Assembly: GCF_009832865.1 (NCBI RefSeq)
Contig: NZ_CP047130.1
Span: 3,348,001 to 3,412,000 of the forward strand
Direction of reading: 5' to 3'
DNA length: 64,000 nucleotides
Source: Colwellia sp. 20A7
GTDB lineage: Bacteria > Pseudomonadota > Gammaproteobacteria > Enterobacterales > Alteromonadaceae
Position 1 is the first letter of the stretch. Each line of letters begins with the position of its first letter. Under the pieces are notes generated by a model, which saw only the letters and a program-made list of their open reading frames with translations, searched no databases and was not told the DNA's origin. Positions 9,269 to 17,924 of this stretch are shown in pieces. A program made the translations under genes and the position numbers.

Positions 9269-10651
9269 TTATTCTGCCGTTCTAAACGCTTCAGCAGAAA
9301 GGTGATGACGATTCAAGAGCTTGTAAAATTCAGTACGATTACGCTGGGCAATTTTAGCGGCTTGAGAAACATTACCTGCAGTTAATTTTAATAATTTAGC
9401 AAGGTAATCCCGTTCAAATTCATCTTTGGCTTGCTGAAAGGATGGTAACGAACTGCTTTCATCACGCAAAGCATTTTTAACTAAACTCGCAACAATAATA
9501 CTTTCTCTAGACAAAGCGACACTCTGTTCAACAACATTTTGTAACTGTCTAATGTTTCCTGGCCACGGAGCAGCAATCAGTATTTCCATCGCTTCTTGTG
9601 AAAAACCATTAATATCAAGACTCGTTTGTTGACTACTATAATTAAGAAAGTGTTGAGCAAGTAAAGGGATATCTTCACGGCGCTCTATTAACGGCGGTAA
9701 TTCTAGCTCAACAACATTTAAACGATAGTATAAATCTTCTCTAAACGTTTTTTCTTTTATCGCTTCCTGTAAATTTTTATGAGTCGCTGAAATTATTCTA
9801 ACATCCACTTTAACCGCTTGCGTGCTACCAACAGGACGCACTTCTTTTTCTTGTAAGGCTCTTAGTAGCTTAACCTGAAACCCCATTGGCATATCACCAA
9901 TTTCATCTAAAAATAATGTACCGCCATCGCTAGCTTGAAAGAGTCCTTGGTAACTTTTATCTGCACCGGTAAAAGCTCCTTTTACATGACCAAATAACTC
10001 TGACTCTAATAATTGTTCTGGAATTGCTGCACAGTTAATCGCGGTAAATGGCTTGTCCGAACGATGACTTGCTTGATGTATCGCTTGTGCTAATAACTCT
10101 TTACCCGTACCACTTTCACTATGGATAAGTAAGCTAAAATCACTTGTAGCAACCTGCTTGGTTTGCTGTAATAACGACTCCATAATAGCACTACGACTAA
10201 TTATTTTTTCACGCCATATTGCTTCTTTGTCTTTACTACTAGAGTTTGAGGGTTGTAAACGAATGGCTTGTGCCACTGTTTCAAGTAACTGTTGGCTTTC
10301 AAAAGGTTTAGTTAAAAAACTAAAGACCCCTTGTTTTGTTGCATTAATAGCATCTGGAATTGTACCGTGCGCTGTCATAATAATAACGGGAACATTAGGT
10401 GATTGTTGACGTATTTGTTCAAATAACGCCATACCATCCATTCCTTCCATACGTAAGTCGCTAATAACTAACTGAGGATGGAAGCTTTTTAACATGCCTA
10501 ATGCCATTTTTGCATTGGCCGCTGATTCAACTAAATACCCTGCCGCCGACAAACGAATACCTAACAAACGTAATAGACTAGGATCATCGTCAACAATTAA
10601 AATTTTATCTTGATCGACATTAGTGACGGGCTGATGATCTAATGATTTCAT
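9269..10651 (-). CDS. glrR: Sigma-54-dependent response regulator GlrR
   Basis: An NtrC-type regulator of 460 residues. The receiver domain (15-130) has phospho-acceptor D65 in LVISDLRMEG. The AAA+ domain has Walker A SESGTGKELLAQ and the sigma-54 contact loop GAFTGA. A Fis-type HTH lies at the C-terminus (GNVSQAAKIAQRNRTEFYKLL). The RTEFYKLLxRHxL tail and the position after qseG and glrK identify GlrR (QseF). In enterobacteria GlrR binds TGTC-N10-GACA sites and activates sigma-54 promoters. Two such sites lie next to this operon (12881 and 13000). It starts 3 bp after qseG. Confidence 0.93.
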   Translation of the reverse strand: MKSLDHQPVTNVDQDKILIVDDDPSLLRLLGIRLSAAGYLVESAANAKMALGMLKSFHPQLVISDLRMEGMDGMALFEQIRQQSPNVPVIIMTAHGTIPDAINATKQGVFSFLTKPFESQQLLETVAQAIRLQPSNSSSKDKEAIWREKIISRSAIMESLLQQTKQVATSDFSLLIHSESGTGKELLAQAIHQASHRSDKPFTAINCAAIPEQLLESELFGHVKGAFTGADKSYQGLFQASDGGTLFLDEIGDMPMGFQVKLLRALQEKEVRPVGSTQAVKVDVRIISATHKNLQEAIKEKTFREDLYYRLNVVELELPPLIERREDIPLLAQHFLNYSSQQTSLDINGFSQEAMEILIAAPWPGNIRQLQNVVEQSVALSRESIIVASLVKNALRDESSSLPSFQQAKDEFERDYLAKLLKLTAGNVSQAAKIAQRNRTEFYKLLNRHHLSAEAFRTAE

Positions 10652-10654
10652 AAT

Positions 10655-11248
10655 TTATTGTCCATGCTCACTAATATTTTGTTCTATTTTTTTCAATTGA
10701 GTAATTTGTTCCGTTAACTGTGTAACCGTTAATTCAAGCGCGGCTATTTTATTAAATTGCTTTTTCTCACTGATGCGATTCCTAGTCACTTGCGTATCAT
10801 AAGCAAGCTCTTGGTTAATTAACTTCTGAAATAAGAATAACTGCTGATTTAATTGATCTTTTAGTAAACGAATAAAGGCTTGGTCTGCGGTACTTAAAGG
10901 ATAATTTTGATACGTTTTTAATTGCTCATTCAGTTGTGATTTGGCCGAATAAACATTATGAATAGAAGTGTTGGGTAAGCTGTATAATAAAATTAAGTGA
11001 ATGCCAGCTTCAATGTTGCCTTCACGTTTTTTAGCTTGTTGCTCTTCTATCTCTTTTTGCAACTCACTGTCTGATAAAGTTTTAAGCTTTAGATAATACT
11101 GGCCAAAACTTGTTGTGTTAGTAGCAATCGCTTTATTAGGATCTTCTTCAATGCTTTGGACATTTAATGGTTTCTGAATTGGCGTGGTACTTTGGCATGC
11201 AGCAATCCCAAAACTAACAAACACAATGAAAAACATTTTATAAAACAT
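10655..11248 (-). CDS. qseG: QseG-like outer-membrane lipoprotein
   Basis: A small lipoprotein of 197 residues, coiled-coil rich. The preferred start is the ATG at 11248, because it has GAGG five bases upstream and begins directly with a signal peptide (MFYKMFFIVFVSFGIAAC) with lipobox IAAC. An alternative start at 11290 would overlap glrK by 4 bp (ATGA) but precedes the signal peptide with 14 odd residues. The C-terminal third (ALELTVTQLTEQITQLKKIEQ) is a heptad-like coiled coil. In E. coli QseG modulates the partner kinase from the envelope. Here it lies between the kinase and regulator genes, as in that operon. Confidence 0.8.
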   Translation of the reverse strand: MFYKMFFIVFVSFGIAACQSTTPIQKPLNVQSIEEDPNKAIATNTTSFGQYYLKLKTLSDSELQKEIEEQQAKKREGNIEAGIHLILLYSLPNTSIHNVYSAKSQLNEQLKTYQNYPLSTADQAFIRLLKDQLNQQLFLFQKLINQELAYDTQVTRNRISEKKQFNKIAALELTVTQLTEQITQLKKIEQNISEHGQ

Positions 11249-11286
11249 AAAGCCTCGTTTTATATTTTGTGTATTTATAACTAAAT

Positions 11287-12816
11287 TCATTGCTTATCTC
11301 CAATACCAACACTCTTAAGTATAATTTTCATTGTTGTGCCACTAGGCGGCTCTGTTTGACTAATAAGCGTAATATCACCATTTAATCTCATCAGCAGCTC
11401 TTTAACAATAGTTAAACCAAGGCCGCTACTCTTAATATTATATTCTTTGGCTGGTGTTCCTTGATAGAAAGCATCAAAAACTTTAGCTTGCTGATAATCT
11501 TCAATACCATCGCCTTGATCACTGACTGAAAATACCAACTGATAATCACTCATAATAGCGGCTATTTTTACAACGCCATTTTCAGGTGAATATTTTATAG
11601 CGTTAGATAATAAATTATCAATAATAACATTAAGTTGCTTCACATTACTTTCAATTGTGATATTGATATAATCTTTTTCTATCCTAATGTTTTTTCGTTT
11701 AATATCTAATATTCTATCGTTTAAGACTTGCTCAATAAGTTCTGATAAATTAATTGTTTCCTTATCTTGTAAACTTGTTGAGTCTAAAACAATGTTAAAA
11801 TCAAGCAACTCTTCAATTAAACGCTGTAATCTAGTCGTACTGTTACGAATAATTTTGGTGATCTCTTGTTGATCAGTATTAAGCGGGCCAACGCTGTTAT
11901 CATAAATTAACTCTGTACCCTCTCGTATTGCTGCTAAAGGGGTTTTTAATTCATGAGAAATATGTCGGATAAAACTCGATTTTTGTAACTCTAACGCATG
12001 TAAACGACTTCTCATGCGATTTAAAGCATCATTTATTTCTTTAATTTCAAGAAAACCAGCAACATAGTCTGCGGGTAAATTAGTATCTTGTTCAAAATTA
12101 CCTTGTTGAAGTCTTCCTATTTTTAGAATTAATCGCTTAAGGGGCTGAGTAATTAAAATAATAAATATACCCGCAATTAATAACGAAATAGGAATAATAA
12201 ATAAGCTTTGTAATAAGGTATGGCTTACACGCTCTGTGGCATCTTTGATACCTTGAGCTTGTTGGCTTATAAACTCGCGACTACGCGTATCTATTTCCTC
12301 ATTAATATTAATTAATCGTTTGAATTGATTTTGTAATTCTTCTAAAGACGTTACTGCTGCTACGCTATCGATATTTGATGTAGTAATGCTGGGGATCATT
12401 ATACTCTGGTGTACTTGAAGTATTGATATTGAGAATTGCTCACTTAATTGCTTTATTGCGCTATCGTCGAATTGGTGTAGCTTCTCGTTTGTTGCCTGTA
12501 ATATTTGTTGCTCAATAATATAATTATCTTTTAACTCATTATCTTGTAGCACTAAATACTGACTGGCATACCTTTCCATTTTTTTTAACGTATTATTTAT
12601 TTTCTGATTAGTATTAATTAACTCTGCCACTGTAAAAATAGAGCTAGCTCCCTGCTTAGAGAGTTCATTTACTTGCTTAGCACTATATAAAAGCGCCAAC
12701 ACTAAAGGTAGCGCCACTAGCGTAAATCCCAAAAAAGTTAATGTCTTTATTGATAACGACTTTATTCGATTTAATTTACTACCAATATCAATCTTTAATT
12801 TATTCAGCCAAAGCAC
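11287..12816 (-). CDS. glrK: Sensor histidine kinase GlrK (QseE)
   Basis: A membrane-bound two-component kinase of 509 residues. It has an N-terminal TM segment (about 26-46), a periplasmic helical sensor region (about 50-200), a second TM (about 203-223), HAMP (about 224-276), HisKA with phospho-acceptor H288 in HISHELKTP, and HATPase_c with N box DNLLSNAIKYSPE and G boxes SDQGDGIED and SSGLGLTIVKELL. The start is GTG at 12816 with AGAGG nine bases upstream. An overlapping ATG-ATG in another frame is not usable. It leads the glrK-qseG-glrR operon. Confidence 0.92.
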   Translation of the reverse strand: MLWLNKLKIDIGSKLNRIKSLSIKTLTFLGFTLVALPLVLALLYSAKQVNELSKQGASSIFTVAELINTNQKINNTLKKMERYASQYLVLQDNELKDNYIIEQQILQATNEKLHQFDDSAIKQLSEQFSISILQVHQSIMIPSITTSNIDSVAAVTSLEELQNQFKRLININEEIDTRSREFISQQAQGIKDATERVSHTLLQSLFIIPISLLIAGIFIILITQPLKRLILKIGRLQQGNFEQDTNLPADYVAGFLEIKEINDALNRMRSRLHALELQKSSFIRHISHELKTPLAAIREGTELIYDNSVGPLNTDQQEITKIIRNSTTRLQRLIEELLDFNIVLDSTSLQDKETINLSELIEQVLNDRILDIKRKNIRIEKDYINITIESNVKQLNVIIDNLLSNAIKYSPENGVVKIAAIMSDYQLVFSVSDQGDGIEDYQQAKVFDAFYQGTPAKEYNIKSSGLGLTIVKELLMRLNGDITLISQTEPPSGTTMKIILKSVGIGDKQ

Positions 12817-12880
12817 TCGGAAAAACCTCTCATCATTAATTCAACGCCTTTTTATGACATTTTCATAGTAAATACAATGA

Positions 12881-12898
12881 TGTCTCAAATAAGAGACA
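12881..12898. promoter_or_regulatory. GlrR-type binding site 1 (TGTC-N10-GACA)
   Basis: TGTCTCAAATAAGAGACA matches exactly the TGTC-N10-GACA pattern reported for GlrR upstream of glmY and rpoE in enterobacteria, and the arms extend to TGTCTC/GAGACA. It lies 65 bp upstream of glrK and about 200 bp upstream of the sigma-54 promoter at 13081, a normal enhancer distance. Confidence 0.75.
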
Positions 12899-12999
12899 AC
12901 TCTTTTAAAAAAAACATTTGTCGTTAACTATTGATTTATATCGACTTATTTAAAAACCAGTTGTTTTATTTTCATAAAACTTTATCAAACAAATAAACC

Positions 13000-13017
13000 T
13001 GTCTCCAAATAGAGACA
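13000..13017. promoter_or_regulatory. GlrR-type binding site 2 (TGTC-N10-GACA)
   Basis: TGTCTCCAAATAGAGACA is a second copy of the same palindrome with the same N10 spacing, 119 bp from site 1 and about 64 bp upstream of the sigma-54 -24 element. Two sites of the same register in an otherwise AT-rich non-coding stretch are unlikely by chance. Confidence 0.77.
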
Positions 13018-13080
13018 ACAAAACGTAAAAACAAACCTTAAAATACAATTAAAAACTTAAAAAACAGCAACTTAAAAAAC

Positions 13081-13095
13081 TGGTACAGAGTATGC
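13081..13095 (+). promoter_or_regulatory. Sigma-54 promoter for the EF-hand gene
   Basis: TGGTACAGAGTATGC has the invariant GG and GC dinucleotides at the exact sigma-54 spacing (consensus TGGCACG-N4-TTGC). The deviations are T for C in the -24 box and A for T in the -12 box. It points toward the EF-hand gene starting at 13223, giving a leader of about 115 nt. With the two GlrR-type sites upstream it forms a complete GlrR/sigma-54 control region in the 406-bp gap between glrK and the EF-hand gene. Confidence 0.7.
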
Positions 13096-13222
13096 ATACA
13101 CCATATTCGAACACATAACCGAGAGTAAATAGTGCATATAAACTGATTTATTTAACTAGTTATGGATTTTATCGTAAATACGCATCGAGCGTTGCTCAAC
13201 TACAATTAAAAAGGATATCAAA

Positions 13223-13564
13223 ATGAAAAACATTAATTTATTCAAAGTTACTATGATGGTAATTACTGCTGCTCTTGCTTCTAATTTTGTAAATGCTGAA
13301 GATAAACTAAGTGCAACGATAGAAAATGCTCAACCTAAAATAGAACAACAGCTTAGCTTTCCTGCATTAATTGCTGAATTAGACGGCGATGCTAATGGCA
13401 TGTTAAGTCAAGATGAAGTTGCTGTTTCTCACCTTACCTTCTTGCAAGAAGAATTTAATAATATCGATGCCAACCAAGATAGCCAAATTGAAGAAACTGA
13501 ATTCAATAGTTTTATTGCTCAGTTGAAAAAGAAAGTATCAGATATGGCCAATGCTGAAGACTAG
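13223..13564 (+). CDS. Periplasmic EF-hand protein
   Basis: A 113-residue exported protein. Residues 1-25 are a signal peptide (cleavage after VNA). Two complete 12-residue EF-hand loops are visible: D54-G-D56-A-N58-G-M60-L-S62-Q-D-E65, and D82-A-N84-Q-D86-S-Q88-I-E-E-T-E93. Calcium binding is therefore likely. The rest is helical and acidic or lysine-rich. The gene is divergent from glrK and preceded by a sigma-54 promoter and two GlrR-type sites, so it is probably a target of the neighbouring two-component system. A ribosome site (AAAAGGAT) precedes the ATG and a strong terminator follows. The physiological role is unknown. Confidence 0.85.
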   Translation: MKNINLFKVTMMVITAALASNFVNAEDKLSATIENAQPKIEQQLSFPALIAELDGDANGMLSQDEVAVSHLTFLQEEFNNIDANQDSQIEETEFNSFIAQLKKKVSDMANAED

Positions 13565-13600
13565 TATTTACTCGGCTGTTAATCACTAGTTTGATCTCTT

Positions 13601-13634
13601 AAGCCGGCTGTCCCCCTTTACAGCCGGCTTTTTT
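13601..13634 (+). terminator. Terminator of the EF-hand gene
   Basis: AAGCCGGCTG (13601-13610) pairs perfectly with CAGCCGGCTT (13621-13630) and is followed by TTTT. It is a strong rho-independent terminator 37 bp after the stop codon. The rest of the 323-bp gap up to 13887 shows no other clear element. Confidence 0.92.
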
Positions 13635-13887
13635 GATCATTTAGTGCGCTCTAACTAAAGCTAAATAATTGAACCAAATCTAAAAGTTACTCCACACTAC
13701 ACAAATGTAACGTTAATAGGCAAAACATTGATTGAATTTATCCCTAAGAGAATAGCAGCTCAATTATCCAATGGCACAATCTATGTAGCATCCTTTTTAA
13801 AACCAATAACTCAGCATTTAAAGCTTTATTTTATATTCGTCATTCGCCCCTTGCGAGCTCATTAGTAAATTATAAACGGAGATTCAC

Positions 13888-16629
13888 ATGAAAAAGCACT
13901 TCGCCAAAAAGACGCTAGCTTTAGCTATTATTGGCGCTCTCAGCTCTGTATCAATAACAACCTTAGCGCAAACTGATACAAATGAAGATGAAATAGAAAC
14001 AATTGAAATTAAAGGCTTTCGCGGTAGCTTACTTCAAGCAAAAGACTTAAAACGAAATGCATTGGGTACGCAAGATTCAATTGTAGCTGAAGATATAGCC
14101 GACTTTCCAGATCTTAACCTTGCTGATGCATTGCAGCGTATTCCTGGTGTTGCCATTACTCGTGAAGGTGGTGAAGGCCGACAAATATCATTACGTGGCT
14201 TAGGCCCAGATTTTACCCAAGTACAGCTTAATGGAATGGAAGCATTAGGCACTTCATCTTCGGCTATGGATAGTCGTGGCTCAATCAGTCGCTCACGCGC
14301 TTTTGATTTTAACATTTTTGCTTCTGAATTATTCAACCGTGTTGATGTGAACAAGTCTTTCTCAGCCGATATGGATGAAGGTGGCATCGGTGGAACAGTT
14401 AATTTAGTAACCGCTAAACCTTTTGATTATGACGGCTTTAAAGGGGCGATTAGTGGTCAAATAGGACAAAATACTTTAGCCGATGGTACAAGCCCTAGAG
14501 TAGCAGCATTAATTTCGAATACGTGGGGAGATTTTGGTGCTTTAGCATCGGTCGCCTACAGCAAACGTAATACCAATGAACAAGGCTTTAATACCTACCG
14601 TTGGCGATTACAAAATGCAGATGGGTCAGATATTTCGGCTCTATCTCAGGAAGACCAAGATGCCGTTAACAGTGGTGACCTAAGATTTTCACGCGGTAGC
14701 CGTTACTCTTCATTTGAAAATGAACAAACCCGTATTGGTGCAACCGTTGCTTTACAGTATCGCCCTAGTAGTAACTTTAAAATAGGGTTTGATGGCTTAT
14801 ACGGTGTTTTGGATAACGACCGTAATGAATTTCACCTGCAAAGCAGAGGCTCAAGCTCTACTGCATTAGGCTGCACAGGTCCAAGTTATAGTAGTATCCA
14901 AGCGGAAGCTAACGCGCCTACTTGCTCAAGTTTGGTCGATATACAATATAATGCGGGTAACGAAGTAATTTATTCACGTTTTGAAAACGCAGCGATTCAC
15001 TCAGAAAGTCGTCAACAAAATGCTGATACTACATTAACCCAAATGGTGTTAAATAGTGAATGGAACATCACCAATAGCTTCACTTTAAAAGCTTTAATTG
15101 GTCACTCTAATAGTGATTTTGATACTGGTAGCACTAAAGTCTACTTAGAATCATTTGGCGACCAAACAATTGATTATACCAAAGATAAATTCTATGGCGT
15201 TAACACCTATGGTTACGATGTAACTGACGTTAATGAATATCGTTATCACGAAATTGATCTAGAAGAAGATCAAATATCGAATAGTTTTGATCTTGCCAAG
15301 TTAGACACAGTTTATATGCTAGACACTGCAGGTACTATTACTGCAGGTATTTCTTTAAAAAACTTTAAAAATGAAGCATGGGAAAATAAAACTGAGAATA
15401 TCTTGCGTACCGACTGGGAACAAGGAAATGTAAGCGATATTATTGATCCTAGTTTAACTTATACCTATACAGGCCATAACGAACAACAATGGTTAGCCGT
15501 TGACATACCAGGTGTATTAAATGCCTATGGCATAAATAGCAACTTACCTCAGGCCGACTACTCTAACCAAGTAGAAGAAGAAACGTTAGGTGCTTATCTA
15601 CAATACGAATTTGGTGCTGATTTTTTTAATGGTTTTTTACGAGGCAATATAGGGGCACGATATTACAGTACAAATATTAGCTCGATAGGTTTAGTAAATA
15701 ATGAACTTACTGAAGTAACTCAAGAATACTCTGGTGTATTGCCAACATTAAACCTTGCTTGGGAAGCCACTGATAATTTAGTGATACGAGCAAGTCTTGG
15801 AAAGAATGTCACACGTCCTTCGTTATCGGCATTAAATGCAACAGGAACGGTACAAAATGATCCTAACTCAACAAATGGCCTTAGCATTTCATCAGGTAAT
15901 CCAGGACTAAAACCATTTGAATCAACCAATTTCGAAACCGCAATAGAATATTACTTTGATGAAGTTGGTTATGTATCTGTCGCCTACTTCACTAAATCAA
16001 TTGATAATTTCATTGTTACCAATACAGCATCATTAGCGTATGGGAATACTGGTTATTCATTATCATTTTTAGGTGACGTTGACGCCAATGGCAATCCACA
16101 AACAGCAGATACTATGTATACCGTTATTCAGCCAATTAATACCGATAAAAGCGACATTAGCGGTTATGAAATGGCGTTTCAGCGAGATTTAGACTTCTTA
16201 CCTGAGCCACTAAATAATATTGGTTTAATTGTTAATTACACTTATGCCGACGGCGAAGCCTTGTATCGAAACGTAGGTAACACTGGGATTGATGAATATA
16301 AACCATTTCCGGGACTATCTGAGCATTCAGGTAACTTTACCCTTTATTTTGAACAAGAGAGTTGGGGAGCACGTATTTCGGCTGCTTACCGCAGTGATTA
16401 CATTTCAGATGTTTCTTCAAACAGTGATGAAGATGAGCGTGGTTTTCATGCAACCACCTATGTTGATTTCTCAGCCTTTTACAATATAACTGAACAACTA
16501 AAAGTAACCATTGAAGGCACTAACTTAACTGATGTAAAAGAAGAACAGTACAGTGATTCAGCTGATAGATTATACAACGCGACTGAAAACGGTCGTACTT
16601 TCTATTTAGGCGCCACCTACATATTTTAA
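13888..16629 (+). CDS. TonB-dependent receptor (large, carbohydrate-type)
   Basis: A 913-residue outer-membrane active transporter. It has a signal peptide (1-27, ending TLAQ), a TonB-box-like segment ETIEIKG (about 36-42), a plug domain (about 55-175, with ADALQRIPGVAITREGGEGRQISLRGLGPDF interrupted here only as description), and a C-terminal beta-barrel ending in an aromatic residue (YLGATYIF). The plug motifs are those of the receptors common in Alteromonadales and Caulobacter/Xanthomonas groups that take up plant or algal oligosaccharides. It stands alone between the EF-hand gene and small unknown genes. The ligand is not readable. A good ribosome site (CGGAG) precedes the ATG. Confidence 0.9.
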   Translation: MKKHFAKKTLALAIIGALSSVSITTLAQTDTNEDEIETIEIKGFRGSLLQAKDLKRNALGTQDSIVAEDIADFPDLNLADALQRIPGVAITREGGEGRQISLRGLGPDFTQVQLNGMEALGTSSSAMDSRGSISRSRAFDFNIFASELFNRVDVNKSFSADMDEGGIGGTVNLVTAKPFDYDGFKGAISGQIGQNTLADGTSPRVAALISNTWGDFGALASVAYSKRNTNEQGFNTYRWRLQNADGSDISALSQEDQDAVNSGDLRFSRGSRYSSFENEQTRIGATVALQYRPSSNFKIGFDGLYGVLDNDRNEFHLQSRGSSSTALGCTGPSYSSIQAEANAPTCSSLVDIQYNAGNEVIYSRFENAAIHSESRQQNADTTLTQMVLNSEWNITNSFTLKALIGHSNSDFDTGSTKVYLESFGDQTIDYTKDKFYGVNTYGYDVTDVNEYRYHEIDLEEDQISNSFDLAKLDTVYMLDTAGTITAGISLKNFKNEAWENKTENILRTDWEQGNVSDIIDPSLTYTYTGHNEQQWLAVDIPGVLNAYGINSNLPQADYSNQVEEETLGAYLQYEFGADFFNGFLRGNIGARYYSTNISSIGLVNNELTEVTQEYSGVLPTLNLAWEATDNLVIRASLGKNVTRPSLSALNATGTVQNDPNSTNGLSISSGNPGLKPFESTNFETAIEYYFDEVGYVSVAYFTKSIDNFIVTNTASLAYGNTGYSLSFLGDVDANGNPQTADTMYTVIQPINTDKSDISGYEMAFQRDLDFLPEPLNNIGLIVNYTYADGEALYRNVGNTGIDEYKPFPGLSEHSGNFTLYFEQESWGARISAAYRSDYISDVSSNSDEDERGFHATTYVDFSAFYNITEQLKVTIEGTNLTDVKEEQYSDSADRLYNATENGRTFYLGATYIF

Positions 16630-16734
16630 CAAAGAACAACGACAAACCAAGAGCAATGATGAAATGACTACTTTGTAAAATATTTTATAAAATACTTTGT
16701 AAAGTTAACCTAAGTAATCATTAGTTTGATTACG

Positions 16735-16762
16735 TTAGCTGACAGTATATGCTGTCAGCTAA
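16735..16762 (+). terminator. Hairpin downstream of the first TonB-dependent receptor
   Basis: TTAGCTGACAG (16735-16745) pairs with CTGTCAGCTAA (16752-16762) around a 6-base loop. The stem is perfect but no T-run follows on the plus strand, so it may be a transcript-stabilising or weak terminator hairpin. Confidence 0.5.
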
Positions 16763-16819
16763 TGTTGGTTATCAATCAATAAAATTATAACTGCACACAT
16801 ATCAATAAGGGGTACAAAG

Positions 16820-17119
16820 ATGAATGAGAGAATAAGTCGTCATATTAAAATCAACGATTGGATCTTCGAAGTGAAAATGGTTAAAGCTTTACGTGTTAAA
16901 AACTACGGCGACCCTTATAGTGCAGTAGCTAATATTAACTTAAATGGCAGTAGTGCATACGTCGATGGCATGATGCAAAAGAATTTACTACAAATAAGTA
17001 CTAAAGATATCGCTGCTATTGAAAAATATTGTGACAAAATGTCAATTAACGACATAAAGTTTGATACAAATGAGAGAGATTTAAATACCGCTCAATTATT
17101 CACTTTACCTACAGGATAA
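16820..17119 (+). CDS. Hypothetical protein, 99 aa
   Basis: Not recognised. The protein is soluble, with no signal peptide or membrane segment, and has mixed alpha/beta character. The start is supported by AAGGGG upstream of the ATG. It contains NYGDPYSAVANINLNGSSAYVDGMM, which reads as two beta strands with a turn, and a polar C-terminus. It lies between a TonB-dependent receptor and a DUF1353 gene on the opposite strand. Confidence 0.65.
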   Translation: MNERISRHIKINDWIFEVKMVKALRVKNYGDPYSAVANINLNGSSAYVDGMMQKNLLQISTKDIAAIEKYCDKMSINDIKFDTNERDLNTAQLFTLPTG

Positions 17120-17296
17120 GATTAAGCATGGTAAATCTAAACAAAGGTTAGTCGATAAAATTTCCTCTCAACGTTGGCTTTTGTCATATTGAGCCGTTTA
17201 TAATAAATGGATAATTGCCGTCGTCCTAATTTTAACGTTAGGGGCAACCTCGATAATATCAAAGCTATTTCCAACTACTTTATATCTAGTTTATAA

Positions 17297-17875
17297 CTAT
17301 AAATTTAAATTTTTGTTTGCATTAACAGGAAATAATTCCTCTGACATCTTTCTTTGAAAAGTGAACCAATTTATCCAGCCAAAGCTAATACAAACAAGCC
17401 ACATAAAATAATCAATCAATAATAATTCATTCCTTTCTATTCCAACATTACGTATTAATGCGGACCATTTATAAAAACCATTACCCGTTTTAAATTTATA
17501 AACACGATCACCCTGCTTTGCCCATAAATAATCATACGTAAAGCAAAAGTCATGCAATATAACCGGAATTAATAACAGTCCTGTTGGTGAAAAAAAGATC
17601 CATACGAGTGAAGGATATGAACTACCATCAAATACAAAGCCTTTAGGAATAATAATGACTCTTTTGTTTGGTAATACATAATGCCAATCTTCAACAAGCT
17701 GCCATTGTCTTTTTCTAAAAAGTAAACGCCACAGCTTAGAATAAAACGAAAAACGTTGTGTCTTTATTGCAAAGGGCTGTAATTTTGGCATTTCCATAAA
17801 ATTTATCACATTATTAATAGTTAATAATGTAATTCTATAGTTAAATGTGTAATAGATTAAAACGTAAAATTTCAC
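17297..17875 (-). CDS. DUF1353 family protein
   Basis: The core PKGFVFDGSSYPSLVW followed by LIPVILHDFCF matches DUF1353 proteins, small domains known from phages and bacteria with conserved DG(A/S)SxP and HD motifs suggestive of a metal hydrolase. The reading frame opens at a GTG at 17875, which adds a hydrophobic N-terminus (residues 1-26). An ATG at 17797 (MEMPKLQPF) gives a more conventional 166-residue protein. Neither start has a strong ribosome site, so the true start is uncertain. A hydrophobic segment (LLLIDYFMWLVCISFGWINW) near the C-terminus could be membrane-associated. Confidence 0.7.
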   Translation of the reverse strand: MKFYVLIYYTFNYRITLLTINNVINFMEMPKLQPFAIKTQRFSFYSKLWRLLFRKRQWQLVEDWHYVLPNKRVIIIPKGFVFDGSSYPSLVWIFFSPTGLLLIPVILHDFCFTYDYLWAKQGDRVYKFKTGNGFYKWSALIRNVGIERNELLLIDYFMWLVCISFGWINWFTFQRKMSEELFPVNANKNLNL

Positions 17876-17924
17876 TTAGTTTAATTAAAAAAATTTGTTG
17901 AACAACGGCCTATTAGGAAAAGTA

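Noticed and set aside
13096..13222. A GlmY-like small RNA driven by the sigma-54 promoter
   Set aside because: No terminator occurs before the EF-hand start codon and only a 4-bp hairpin (GAGC/GCTC at 13187-13197) is visible, so the stretch reads as an mRNA leader.
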